NCBI GenBank assembly: GCA_023375785.1
Contig: SZWC01006745.1
Span: 1-50,799 of the forward strand
Length of the DNA stretch: 50,799 bases
Direction: 5' to 3'
Source: Penium margaritaceum
Taxonomy: Eukaryota > Streptophyta > Zygnematophyceae > Desmidiales > Peniaceae
The first letter of the stretch is position 1, and the number at the start of each line of letters is the position of its first letter. Positions 10,801 through 19,003 of this stretch are shown piece by piece. A program made the translations under genes and the position numbers. A model generated the notes under the pieces. That model had not been told where the DNA came from, made no database searches, and was given only the letters and a program-made list of their open reading frames with translations.

Positions 10801-12662
10801 GTGTAGGGCGCCGATGTCTCATGGTGGATCCCGCGGGAGGCGAGGAAAGTCGTGGCCTCACCCATGTACTCGCCACCGCGATCGGAGCGAAATCTGCGAA
10901 GGGAGCGGCCACACGCGCGCTCTGCGAGGACAAGCCAGTCCTGGATAGCCCGGGCGACATCGCTCTTCTGCCTAAGGCAGAAGACCCAGCGATAGCGAGA
11001 GTAGTCGTCCGTGAGAGTGAGGACATAGCGACCATGCTCGCCGACCGACTCGGTGGGGAGAGGGCCCATGACATCCAAATGGACAAGGTCAAGAGGGGCA
11101 GATGCACGGGAGGCAGACAAGGGGTACGTGGACCGGTGCATTTTCCCCTGAGCGCAGTCAATGCACTCAGTGGGGCATGGGAGGGGGAAAGTCTCCGGGT
11201 CAAGGCCCGAGGCAGGTTGGGTGCGAAGCATGCTGTCCACAGCGGCAGAGTGGACGTGGCAGAGGCGGCGGTGCAAGAGGCGGGTGTGCTGAGGAGAAAG
11301 CGTACTGGTGACGAGCACGTGGCCTGTGGCGGCCGACGAGGAGGAGACAGGAGAAGAAGAGGAGAGACGAGGAACATGCCACAGGTTGCCACGGGCGATG
11401 GCGTGCAAGACGACAAGACCAGACGGACGCAACGACACAGTGCCAACACCACGCGAGTGCACAACATCCATGCTCATGCGGTCAAGGGCAGTCACGGACA
11501 GGAGGCTGAGCTCGAGACCAGGGACGAAGAGGACATCAGTCAGAAAGACGTCACCGGTAGGACCACGAAAACGAACGACGCCAACACCACGGACAGGCAA
11601 CACCTGTCCAGAGCCCGTCCGGACACCGGAGACATCGCCGACAGGACCGAGCATACTGAAGGCCTCACGAGAGGCCGTCATGTGATGCGTGGCCCCGGAG
11701 TCGATGATCCAGGTCTCAGCAGGGTCCTGGACCGGGGTCGCTAGATCGCTAACGGTCACATGGCAGCAGGCGAGGGACGCGGACGCGGTGGACGGAGGCG
11801 CGAAACGNACGACAAGACCAGACGGACGCAACGACACAGTGCCAACACCACGCGAGTGCACAACATCCATGCTCATGCGGTCAAGGGCAGTCACGGACAG
11901 GAGGCTGAGCTCGAGACCAGGGACGAAGAGGACATCGGTCAGAAAGACGTCACCGGCAGGACCACGAAAACGAACGACGCCAACACCACGGACAGGTAAC
12001 ACCTGTCCAGAGCCCGTTCGGACACCGGAGACATCGCCGACAGGACCGAGCATACTGAAGGCCTCACGAGAGGCCGTCATGTGATGCGTGGCCCCGGAGT
12101 CGATGATCCAGGTCTCAGCAGGGTCCTGGACCGGGGTCGCTAGATCGCTAACGGTCACATGGCAGCAGGCGAGGGACGCGGACGCGGTGGACGGAGGCGC
12201 GAAACGGGACTGCCAATCGTCAAGCCAGGTAACATCATCACGAAGAGAGGCGGAGGAGGCCACGGGCGACGACGAGACAGACGAGGAAATGGGACACGAC
12301 CGCAGCTCAGTCTCAGTTATGCAGGGCAGGGTAGGAGAGCAGGAGGTGACGCAACTCGCACTTCCGTGGGGAGGAGGGCGAGGCAGGCCGAGCTGGAGCG
12401 CGATAAACTGCTCCAGCTGGCGCTCACGGGAGGAGGGCCCGAGAGTGTAGACAGAGTGCGGAGTAACGGCGCTGGAGCCCGGGTAGTAGGAGGGCTGCGC
12501 CGTTGAAGGGAGCGGGGACGCCGACAGCTGCGGGTAGTACTGTTGCGGCGCGGGTGTCTGCGGGACAGGCGGAGCTGTCGGAGTGGCAGAGCCGCTGGAC
12601 GAGGTCAAAGTGGTCGGGCCAGCAGCGACGACGGCGGCAGAGGCGAGGCGGCGCTCCCGCTG
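7842..12662 (-). CDS. E1 pol: protease, integrase, reverse transcriptase, RNase H
   Basis: An open frame with no stop from the N gap to TGA at 7842. Protease: WIIDSGATHHM near 12100, seen again near 11700 through the duplicated join. Integrase: HHCC zinc finger ending in CIDCAQGKMH, then catalytic Asp in LVHLDVMG (about 11075), Asp in FRSDRGGEY (about 10880) and Glu in GVSERWNRT (about 10780). A 12-residue repeat linker spans 9760-10312. Reverse transcriptase: KWVFRRKWKPDG, LHQMDVSNAFLHG and the catalytic YVDDLL near 8800. RNase H: YTDSDWAGSPNGKSR, SSAEAEY, HCDNESA and the terminal ADFLTKAL, giving the usual Asp-Glu-Asp-Asp set. It copies element RNA into DNA in virus-like particles and inserts it. 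All catalytic residues look intact. It is probably one polyprotein with gag, but the N gap hides the junction. Confidence 0.93.
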   Translation of the reverse strand, partial: QRERRLASAAVVAAGPTTLTSSSGSATPTAPPVPQTPAPQQYYPQLSASPLPSTAQPSYYPGSSAVTPHSVYTLGPSSRERQLEQFIALQLGLPRPPPHGSASCVTSCSPTLPCITETELRSCPISSSVSSSPVASSASLRDDVTWLDDWQSRFAPPSTASASLACCHVTVSDLATPVQDPAETWIIDSGATHHMTASREAFSMLGPVGDVSGVRTGSGQVLPVRGVGVVRFRGPAGDVFLTDVLFVPGLELSLLSVTALDRMSMDVVHSRGVGTVSLRPSGLVXRFAPPSTASASLACCHVTVSDLATPVQDPAETWIIDSGATHHMTASREAFSMLGPVGDVSGVRTGSGQVLPVRGVGVVRFRGPTGDVFLTDVLFVPGLELSLLSVTALDRMSMDVVHSRGVGTVSLRPSGLVVLHAIARGNLWHVPRLSSSSPVSSSSAATGHVLVTSTLSPQHTRLLHRRLCHVHSAAVDSMLRTQPASGLDPETFPLPCPTECIDCAQGKMHRSTYPLSASRASAPLDLVHLDVMGPLPTESVGEHGRYVLTLTDDYSRYRWVFCLRQKSDVARAIQDWLVLAERACGRSLRRFRSDRGGEYMGEATTFLASRGIHHETSAPYTPAQNGVSERWNRTMADAVRTMRVESGLSEGFYFEAMAYMTWVWNRIPHGPLPRQSTPYQHWCGQRADLRPARVWGCVAIVWLPAPQQGGKLAPRGRPCTFLGVSCQSKAWRFWDPSRHCIVESWDALFFEDLFPRDLIRSGSSVSIPSRGGVVSPSSILPRPGDTFFGPSEPAAPVASAGPSEPAAPVASAGPSEPAAPAASAGPSEPAAPVASAGPSEPAAPVASAGPSEPAAPAASAGPSGPAAPVASAGPSEPAAPAASAGPSGPAAPVASAGPSEPAAPVASAGPSGPTAPDASAGPSGPAVPVASARPSGPAARVASAGPSGPAAPVVSADLSGPTAPVASTGPLDSAPSHALPRYTRGPSGSLRPRPTVSVQTVAPRSVPPRPPMAPRASSTPTVVSGDPGTKALGLTTSAIIADLHPGSALGYAMLHHEHRHAVMTALARIPPGAREAHALSVRSTARPEDPATLREARASPEAAHWDAACADELAAIRQHHVYDLVDLPPGRKAIGAKWVFRRKWKPDGSLDKYKARLTAKGFAQVPGVDYDQIFAPVGRFSTSRALFSLVAQYGWELHQMDVSNAFLHGSLEGEELYMVQPPGFDDGTGRVWRLRKALYGLKQSPRCWNQEISSTLLRGGLQRSTADPALFVSPRGQTFAAVLVYVDDLLIASPDTAAIQRVKDLLHATYQMKDLGPARVFLGMELEHDRSQGILHVHQAAYVQTLSTRFVEDLPLVPSTSSPMSPDGQVKLKSPDPAVVGEPVDVTTYLRVIRSLMFLATTTRPDIAFAVNLLAQFSQEPRHLHHEAAIRVLRYVVSTPRRGLIFRRQPSVVAVGYTDSDWAGSPNGKSRIGWIFLIGGTAVSWRSGKQGCIARSSAEAEYVALGSGACESVWLRRLLSELRQSVPSITLHCDNESAMAIADNDGVHHTRTKHINVEYHYVRSLLHDGSISIVWVETARQLADFLTKALKRDSFKKAVISVGVRP
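9760..10312 (-). repeat. 36-bp minisatellite coding a 12-residue linker repeat
   Basis: About fifteen tandem units on the minus strand encode variants of SAGPSEPAAPVA between the integrase and reverse transcriptase domains. Units differ by a few synonymous or Ala/Val/Gly changes. The plus-strand frames over it are shadows. Confidence 0.9.
11410..12206 (-). repeat. 398-bp direct duplication joined by one N
   Basis: 11410-11807 is repeated at 11809-12206 with only about four differences; the two are separated by a single N at 11808. The offset of 399 keeps the pol frame, so protease appears twice. A doubled protease is not expected in copia; this is most likely two contig ends or alleles that were not merged. 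Confidence 0.85.
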
Positions 12663-13135
12663 NNNNNNNNNNNNNNNNNNNNNNNNNNNNNNNNNNNNNN
12701 NNNNNNNNNNNNNNNNNNNNNNNNNNNNNNNNNNNNNNNNNNNNNNNNNNNNNNNNNNNNNNNNNNNNNNNNNNNNNNNNNNNNNNNNNNNNNNNNNNNN
12801 NNNNNNNNNNNNNNNNNNNNNNNNNNNNNNNNNNNNNNNNNNNNNNNNNNNNNNNNNNNNNNNNNNNNNNNNNNNNNNNNNNNNNNNNNNNNNNNNNNNN
12901 NNNNNNNNNNNNNNNNNNNNNNNNNNNNNNNNNNNNNNNNNNNNNNNNNNNNNNNNNNNNNNNNNNNNNNNNNNNNNNNNNNNNNNNNNNNNNNNNNNNN
13001 NNNNNNNNNNNNNNNNNNNNNNNNNNNNNNNNNNNNNNNNNNNNNNNNNNNNNNNNNNNNNNNNNNNNNNNNNNNNNNNNNNNNNNNNNNNNNNNNNNNN
13101 NNNNNNNNNNNNNNNNNNNNNNNNNNNNNNNNNNN
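12663..13135. other. assembly gap, 473 N
   Basis: Unknown bases at the end of gag. By comparison with E2, the zinc knuckle and the gag-protease border should lie here. Confidence 0.98.
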
Positions 13136-14060
13136 GCAGGGGAGGCGACAGCAGGGGAGGCGACGGCAGGGGATGCAAGCGCCTCCGCACGATGGAGCTG
13201 GGACTCCTGGCGAGCTTCCTCAATGCGGAGGAAGAGCTCGTATGCCCAGGGCATGAGGGTGCCCTGGGTCGCCATGGTGGAGAGGACGTCCTGGGGGTAG
13301 TGGACGAGGACGTCGGCGTAGTCGCTGGTGGCGCCGCGCTTGATGGTGAGGAGCGCGGACAGAGGGGGCGGAGCCGATGTGCCGAGACGACGGAGGATGT
13401 CCTCCGCCCGCTGCCAGTAGGCAGTGACCGTCTCGGTATCTCCCATGTGCAGGGAGTTGAACTCCCGGAGCAGACGGCTGATCTCAGCGTCGTTGGACAG
13501 GCGATGAGGCCTGGTGAGGACGTGCCAGGCGGTTGCAGGGTCTGGGGTGTCGCCAGCCGTGACGTCGCCCAGGAAAGGCTCTAAGGCCAGGCGGGAAGTT
13601 GGAGGGGCGACTGGGACAAGGGCACGGACGGCGCGACCAGCGTCATACAACTGGTCGGCCTGGGTGGGGTCGTAAGGGAGGGTGTAGTATGCCCACAGGC
13701 CCTCACCCTGCGCCCAGATCCGGAAGCTGAGCTCCCAGCTCCAGAACTGCTCGCCGGCCTGAAGCGGCGGGGGCGCCGTCTCATAGTCCTTCTGCCTGCG
13801 GCCGGCACCCAAAGTGGGGCCAAGGACGGAAGTGACTGTCTGCCGCTGGCGCTGAGTTTGCTGTTGTGCCAGGTAGTACGTGGCAGCAGACACAGCTGGG
13901 CTGGCATGCCCTGGAGGGACGAATGGCGGTGGACCACTAGTGGCAGTCCGGGCGGCTACAGGCTGTAGCGCTGCAAGCTGCTGCGTCAAGGCGGCAAGCT
14001 GTTGCTGAAGAGCAGCGAGGGGGTCAGGATTGCCGCCGACGACACCAGCGGGCTGTAGCA

Positions 14061-14136
<76 letters not shown>

Positions 14137-14355
14137 CTGTTGCTGTTGCTGCTGCTGCTGCTGCTGCTGGTGCTGCTGCTGCTGCTGCTGCTGCAGCGGC
14201 GGCGGTGGCTGCTACTGCTGTTGCTGCTGCTGCTGCTATTGCTGCTGCTTCTGCTGCTGCTGCTGCTGTTGCTGCTGCTGCAGGCGCTGCAAGAAAGGAG
14301 GGGTAGGGGTCCCCCCAACAGAGGAGGACCCCTCTCCACTTGGGCTACCTTCCAT
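13136..14355 (-). CDS. E1 gag (N-terminal and central part)
   Basis: ATG at 14355 begins MEGSPSGEGSSSVGG; E2 has the cognate start MAGSPTGEGSSSVGR. A polyglutamine tract coded by (CAG/CAA)n follows, then coiled-coil-like LAALQQQLAALTQQLAAL. The globular part contains AWHVLTRPHRLSNDAEISRL and AYWQRAEDILRRLG, typical of copia Gag (UBN2-like). It forms the particle shell and binds element RNA. Two in-frame TAG codons sit in the Gln tract (14236-14238 and 14212-14214), at codons 40 and 48, where CAG is expected. The frame is otherwise open to the N gap. The copy therefore looks nearly but not fully intact, unless translation starts after the tract or the stops are assembly errors. Confidence 0.8.
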
Positions 14356-14527
14356 TGGTGTCCCTTGTGTGTTTTGTTTTGTCCCCCTTTTTTTTCTTTT
14401 TTTTTGCGTTTTGTTTTGTCTTTGCTGATCACAGCAGGGGTGGTGGGAGTTCTACCCTCCCCTTGGCTTTTTCTCCCTTCCCTGTCTCCCCCCCCCTTTT
14501 GTTTTTTTTTTTCCTTTTTTTTGTTGA

Positions 14528-14567
14528 TGACGTCAGCAGTGACGTCAGCAGCGGAATACTGACGTCA
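14528..14567. promoter_or_regulatory. three TGACGTCA palindromes
   Basis: TGACGTCA at 14528-14535, 14540-14547 and 14560-14567. This is the CRE/bZIP consensus core. E2 has two perfect sites at the same relative place, and E3 has two in its leader. Confidence 0.6.
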
Positions 14568-15029
14568 GCAGTAGTATTGGGGGCCGCCGCTGTTGCTGTT
14601 GGTGCTGCTGCAGACGCTGCAGCTGCTGTTGTTGCTGCTGCTATGGCTTGTGGCGGCTGTTGGTGCTGCTGCCGCTGCGGCTGCGGCTGCAGGTGCTGCT
14701 GATGCAGGTGCTGCTGCAGCTGCTGCTCTGGCTGCTGCAGTTGCTACTGCTGCTGCTACTGCTACTGCTGTGGCTGCTGTTGCAGCTGCTGCGGCTGGGG
14801 CTGCTGCTGTGGCTGCAGTTGCTGTGGTTGCAGTGGCAGCTGCAGCGGCGGCTGCTGCAAGCTGCTGCGGCTGCTGAGGCTGCTGCTGCTGCTACTGTTG
14901 CTGCTGCAGCTGCTGCTACTGCTGCTGCAGCAGCTGCTGCTGCTGCTCCTTAACAGAGGGGCAGAGCGGGAAAGGGGGGGGGGTAGGTCCCCGTTTTTGT
15001 TTTTTTTTTTTTTTTTCCTGGTTTTGCTT

Positions 15030-15235
15030 GCTCGCTGCGAGGAGCTCGCAGCTCGCAGCTCGCTGCTCGCTGCGAGCAGGTGGCTGCTCGTAGCGAGCAG
15101 CTAGCTGCTCGCTGCTCGCTGCGAGCAGGTGGCTGCTCGCAGCGAGCAGCTAGTTGCGCGCTGCTCGCTGCGAGCAGCTGGCTGCTTGGAGCGAGCTGCT
15201 CGCTGCTCGCTGCGAGCAGCTAGCTGCTCGCAGTT
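15030..15235. repeat. cluster of GCTCGCTGCGAGC palindromes
   Basis: Repeated units of GCTGCTCGCTGCGAGCAGC, each self-complementary, in near-tandem array. A transcript would fold strongly here. E2 has a shorter, decayed version near 46985-47155. Confidence 0.7.
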
Positions 15236-15638
15236 GCAGCAGCTGTTGCTGCGGGCTGTTGCAGCTGCAGCTGCTGCGAGCTGCTGTAGCTGCTGCCGCC
15301 TACTGCTGCTGATGCCGTCTGCTGCAGCTGCTGCCATTGCTGCTGCTGCCGCGTGCTGCTGCTGCTGCTTGCTGCTGCGAGCAGCTGCTGCTGCTGGTGC
15401 TGCCGGCTGCTGCTGCTGCGGGCTGCTGCTGCTGCGAGCTGCTGCTGCTGCCAGCCGCTGCTATCTGCTGCTGCTGCTGCTGGCCGCTGCTGCCACTGCT
15501 CGCTGCCGCGGCAAGCTGCTGCTGCTGCTGCTGGCTGCTGCGTTCAGTCACAGCTGAGGACGTCGATGCCTTGCGCTGTCGTCAGCAGGTGCCTCGCGTG
15601 GTCGGCCACTCACTCCCTTGCGTCCAGCGTGGGGGTCA

Positions 15639-15747
15639 GTGCTGCCGGAAAAAATCTGGCAGCATTTCCCCTGGCCTAGTGGCCGTGGGAAAAATTTTGA
15701 CGCCGCCACCAGGCGGGTCAATGCTGCCGGAAAAAATCCGGCAGCAT
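15639..15747 (-). repeat. two stem-loops downstream of the primer-binding site
   Basis: 15721-15747 is a perfect 11-bp stem (ATGCTGCCGGA with TCCGGCAGCAT) around a five-base A/T loop. 15639-15665 is a near copy. Each is followed, in the plus reading, by TTCCCCTG. A third homologue sits in E2 at 47375-47401. Confidence 0.8.
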
Positions 15748-15830
15748 TTCCCCTGCACTGGCGCGTGTGGGAGTCCGCCGGCGTTGCCTGGCACCTGTAC
15801 GTCAGTCTGCTGCTGCTGCTGCTACGCTCT

Positions 15831-15843
15831 GGCTCTGATACCA
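15831..15843 (-). promoter_or_regulatory. E1 primer-binding site
   Basis: TGGTATCAGAGCC on the minus strand, directly adjoining the LTR. It is the standard site complementary to the 3' end of plant initiator-Met tRNA. Confidence 0.92.
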
Positions 15844-16428
15844 AGAAAGAAAACTAGGCAGCAGGTTGGGGCAGCAGCGTTGTTGATGCAGCGTGCGGGC
15901 TTCCACGCTCGTTGCTTAAGTCAGCTGCCCCCTCAGTCTGCTGCTCTAGAGTCTAAGTCTGGAAGCTCTGGGTTTTGTTACTNTGGACCATACCATAATA
16001 CCGCCGCTGCGAACGCAGCCGTGCGGTCAGAATCTGCTAGAAAAATAGTAACGAGGAGTTATGGCAGCCTAAACCCAGATAGTGCCGACAACGGTTTATG
16101 CTACCAAACAGGGCCACGCAGCATGCAACTGGGACCCTAGGCAGTGCATGACGATGCAGACGCGATGGGACGCGCTGGACGCATGCAAGCGGCAACTGCG
16201 GTGTCAATGACCGCCGGCAGCACGACCGCCGAGGAGGCCTGCCGATGGAGCTGAGCGCGTCGCCGGGGAGAGGAGGCTCCAGCGAACTGCGAGAAGACCT
16301 CAGCGTGCGTCGGCTCCACCGGACGACACTCCATCAGCGTCGAGTCTCGCCGTCAGTCATCTGCATGCCGATGTATACAAGCCGGGAGGACACAACAGAG
16401 CACAATGAGAGATGCGAAAAAACCAACA
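15844..16428 (-). repeat. E1 5' LTR (incomplete, joined by one N)
   Basis: Matches the left LTR from AGAAAGAAAACTAGG to CCAACA, with few substitutions. A single N at 15983 replaces about 249 bp present in the left LTR, so the copy is 585 instead of 834 bp. The missing part is probably an assembly loss. Confidence 0.88.
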
Positions 16429-16433
16429 CTATT

Positions 16434-16961
16434 TTCAGGCTTGCAGGTTTTCTCGGTGAGGCCTGCCAGACGACCGACAGCGCAAAACCCGGGCGTCGTC
16501 TGTTTTGCCTGAAAACTACACCATACCATAATACTGACGATGCGAACGCAGTCGTGCGGTCAGAATCAGCTAGGAAAATAGTAGCAGAGATTTATGGCTG
16601 CTCGAACCCAGGCAGCGCCTACGGTAGTCCTTGATGCCGAACAGGGTCATACAACATGCAACAAGGACCCTAGGCAGGGCATAACAACGCAGACGCGATG
16701 GGACGCGCTGGACGTATGCAGACAACAATTACGGTTGCAGTGACCGCCGGCAGCACGACCGCCGAGGAGGCCTGTCGATGGAGCTGAGCACGTCGCCGGA
16801 GAGAAGAGGCTCCAGCGAACCGCGAGTAGACCTCAGCGTGCGTCGGCATCACCGGATAACGCTCCATCAGCGTCGAGTCTCGCCGTCAGTCATCTGCACA
16901 CCGATGTACACAAGCCGGGAGGACACAACAGAGCACAATGAGGGATGCGCAAAAACCAACA
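16434..16961 (-). mobile_element. solo copia LTR, second part
   Basis: Continues the LTR interrupted at 6898, starting after the second CTATT (16429-16433) and ending CCAACA. It is followed by CGATG (16962-16966), the same five bases as at 6587-6591. Confidence 0.85.
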
Positions 16962-16966
16962 CGATG

Positions 16967-17722
16967 CCCATGTTTTTCTTTTCTTTTTTGGCGAAAATAG
17001 GCACGGCTGTCATATTTAATGTATTTAACATATTTGACATGGATTTGGACTTGGAGGGTGACGTAAAACTTTGCCTGTCATCGCGAGCCCGCAGGAGGGG
17101 TTTTGCGGCAAAACCTCCCTGTGAGCTGACAATGACCCTGCCAAACCCCCCATTTTAACTAGGGTGTTTGTCGACGGTACGGGAGGGTTTGTGAGATGCG
17201 GTGCACACTGTGATAGAAGAAAGAGAATATTCCAGGCCTCGCTACCGGGGGGCCAGGTCGATGCCCGAACAAGTAAAGACATAAAACCAAAATCCCCTAG
17301 TGTAACGAGGGGGTTTGTCAATGGTTTGGGGGAGGTTGTGAGATATGGCGCACGTTGTGATAGAAGAGAGGGAATCTGCCTGGCCCCGCTATGGCGGGGC
17401 CTGGCAGATGCCCGGTCAAGTAAAAAAAAAAACCCAACCCCCCAGTGTAACTAGGGGATTTGCTCAGAGTTCGGGCATTCACCCTTGCAGATGTGCAAGT
17501 TTTCGAGTTCACACTTGCGAACTCCAAAACTCGCAACATGGTGACTTCTGACATCGGTGAGGCCGGTGTCAGAGCCCGTTCACTTCACCCTCGAAGTCGA
17601 CGACGTCCGACTTCGAGAGCGAAGTTGAATTCCGTTTTTGCTTGCACATTAGCAAACGTGGACACCACTGTCATGTCGTTTTTGACTATGGACAACGTTG
17701 ATGTATCGAGCGAAACGATGGG
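16967..17722 (+). repeat. left fold-back arm, main part
   Basis: With 6532-6591 this makes 816 bp that recur inverted at 18188-19003. Parts in order: end unit, a segment with TCATCGCGAGC...GCAGG, two to three tandem units of about 145 bp (starting near 17157, 17299 and 17445, each with a TAACTAGGGG-like border and a GGCCCCGC-type palindrome), a segment with GTTCGGGCATTCACCC, and an inverted end unit finishing CGAAACGATGGG. No protein is encoded. Confidence 0.8.
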
Positions 17723-18187
17723 TATTCCTGTGTTTGATCCATAATAGATTTTATCTTGTCTTTATTCTCAATTTCTCTTTATCATCTATGCTCTTCGTAC
17801 TTCGTAACCCATGCACGCCATGCCTGCAGCCTTGCACCTTTTTTTCTCCAATTATATCGCATCCGGATGACAATCCCTCGTTGAGCACGATCATTGCAAA
17901 AGCGAATCCCAGAAGCGACTCCAAGTCTGAGAAAAAGGTGAGAAGTGGACACATTTCAAAAAGCAACCAGGGTTTTTTGCGAAACAGATACCGAACATTG
18001 CTAGCAACCTTGTGACTTGGCCAACAACTTCTCCTCAGATAGGCAGGATGGCCAATGTCGAGCATAACTTGTTCCCAAGGCATATCACAATCTTGAACTC
18101 GGTTTCACTGTATCACTACGTAACCTTGATGCACGCCTGCATACAACCGATTTCCCTAGTTTTGGTTAGGCGTGAAATACTCCGGTG
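17723..18187. other. spacer between the fold-back arms
   Basis: 465 bp of AT-rich unique sequence. The open frames on either strand do not resemble a transposase or any known protein. Confidence 0.6.
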
Positions 18188-19003
18188 TCCATCGTTTGGC
18201 ACGATTTAGCATTGCTGTCCATAGTTGAAAAGGACATGACAACGGTGCCCATGTTTTTGAATGTGCGACCAACAACGGAATTCGACTTGGCCAAAGAGGT
18301 TGGACGTCGCCGACTTTGAGAGCGGAATCAGCGACTTCTGACACTGGCCTCACCGATGTCAAAAGTTACGGTGTTGCGAGGTTTGGAGTTCGCAAGTGTG
18401 AACTCAAAACCTCGCACGTTCGCAAGGGTGAATGCACGAACCGTGAGCAAATCCCCTAGTTGAACTAGGGGATTTGGGTTATGATTTCTTACTTGCCCGG
18501 CCATTTGTCGGGCCCCGCGATAGCAGGCCCCAGCAGATTGCCTTTCTTCTATCACAACGTGCGCCGCATCTCGCACCCCCCCCTCGAGTTTTTGACAAAC
18601 CCCTTAGTTACACTGGGGGGTTGGGTTTCATTTTTTTACTTGCCAGGGCATCTGCCAGGTCCCGCGGTAGCGGGCCCCGGCAGATTCCCTTTCCTCTATC
18701 ACAGCGTGTGCCGTATCGCACAAACCCCCCAAACCCTCGACAAACCCCCTAGTTAAAATGGGGGATTTGGCAGGGTCATCGCGAGCTCGCAGGGAGGTTT
18801 CGCCGCGGAACCCTTCCTGCGAGCTCGCAATGACGGGCAAAGTTTGACTCTGCCCTCGAAGTCGAAATCCATGTCGAATCCGGTAAACACATGAAGTATA
18901 TGACAGTCGTGCCCATTTTTGCTCGAAGAACAACAAACATGGGCATAGATGTTATGTCGTTAAAAACTATGGACAACACTGCTTTATCTGGCAAAACGAT
19001 GGA
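18188..19003 (-). repeat. right fold-back arm (816 bp)
   Basis: Reverse complement of the left arm over its whole length, with the same segment order and the same tandem sub-units (borders near 18457, 18607 and 18753). It begins TCCATCGTTTGG and ends CAAAACGATGGA. Divergence from the left arm is visible but moderate. Confidence 0.8.

Larger units (their letters stand above)
14356..15830 (-). repeat. E1 leader: CTG/CAG-rich, palindrome-rich, non-coding
   Basis: About 1.5 kb between primer-binding site and gag ATG. In minus-strand order: two GCCGG hairpins, a (GCA)n-rich stretch (about 15580-15240), a cluster of GCTCGCTGCGAGC palindromes (about 15235-15030), an A-run, more (GCA)n (about 14950-14585), three TGACGTCA sites and a second A-run. 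The many open frames of Leu, Ala, Cys, Gln or Ser runs on either strand are by-products of the triplet repeat. Confidence 0.75.
6899..16428 (-). mobile_element. E1: full-length Ty1/copia LTR retrotransposon
   Basis: Order on the minus strand: 5' LTR (16428-15844), primer-binding site, about 1.5 kb of repeat-rich leader, gag, protease, integrase, variable linker, reverse transcriptase, RNase H, polypurine tract, 3' LTR (7732-6899). Protease-integrase-RT-RNase H order defines the copia superfamily. The 5-bp site duplication CTATT (6894-6898 and 16429-16433) is intact. The LTRs differ at only a handful of places by eye, so it is the youngest element here. It contains a 473-base N gap at the gag/protease border, a single-N join with a 398-bp duplication, and a join inside the right LTR. 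Confidence 0.93.

Noticed and set aside
10446..11744. Plus-strand 432-codon frame opposite E1 pol
   Set aside because: It lies opposite the integrase domain, has Arg/Gly-rich composition and no domain; it is a shadow of the GC-rich pol frame.
11410..12206. Copia element with a genuine double protease
   Set aside because: The repeat boundary falls exactly on a single N and the copies are about 99% identical; an assembly join is far more likely.
13986..14432. Minus-strand frame rich in Lys then Ser as a separate gene
   Set aside because: It is out of frame with gag and overlaps its conserved start; its Ser run is the triplet tract in another frame.
14030..15560. Long poly-Leu, poly-Cys, poly-Ala and poly-Ser open frames on both strands
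   Set aside because: They are the different readings of the (CTG)n tract. Only the minus-strand Gln frame from 14355 joins a real protein.
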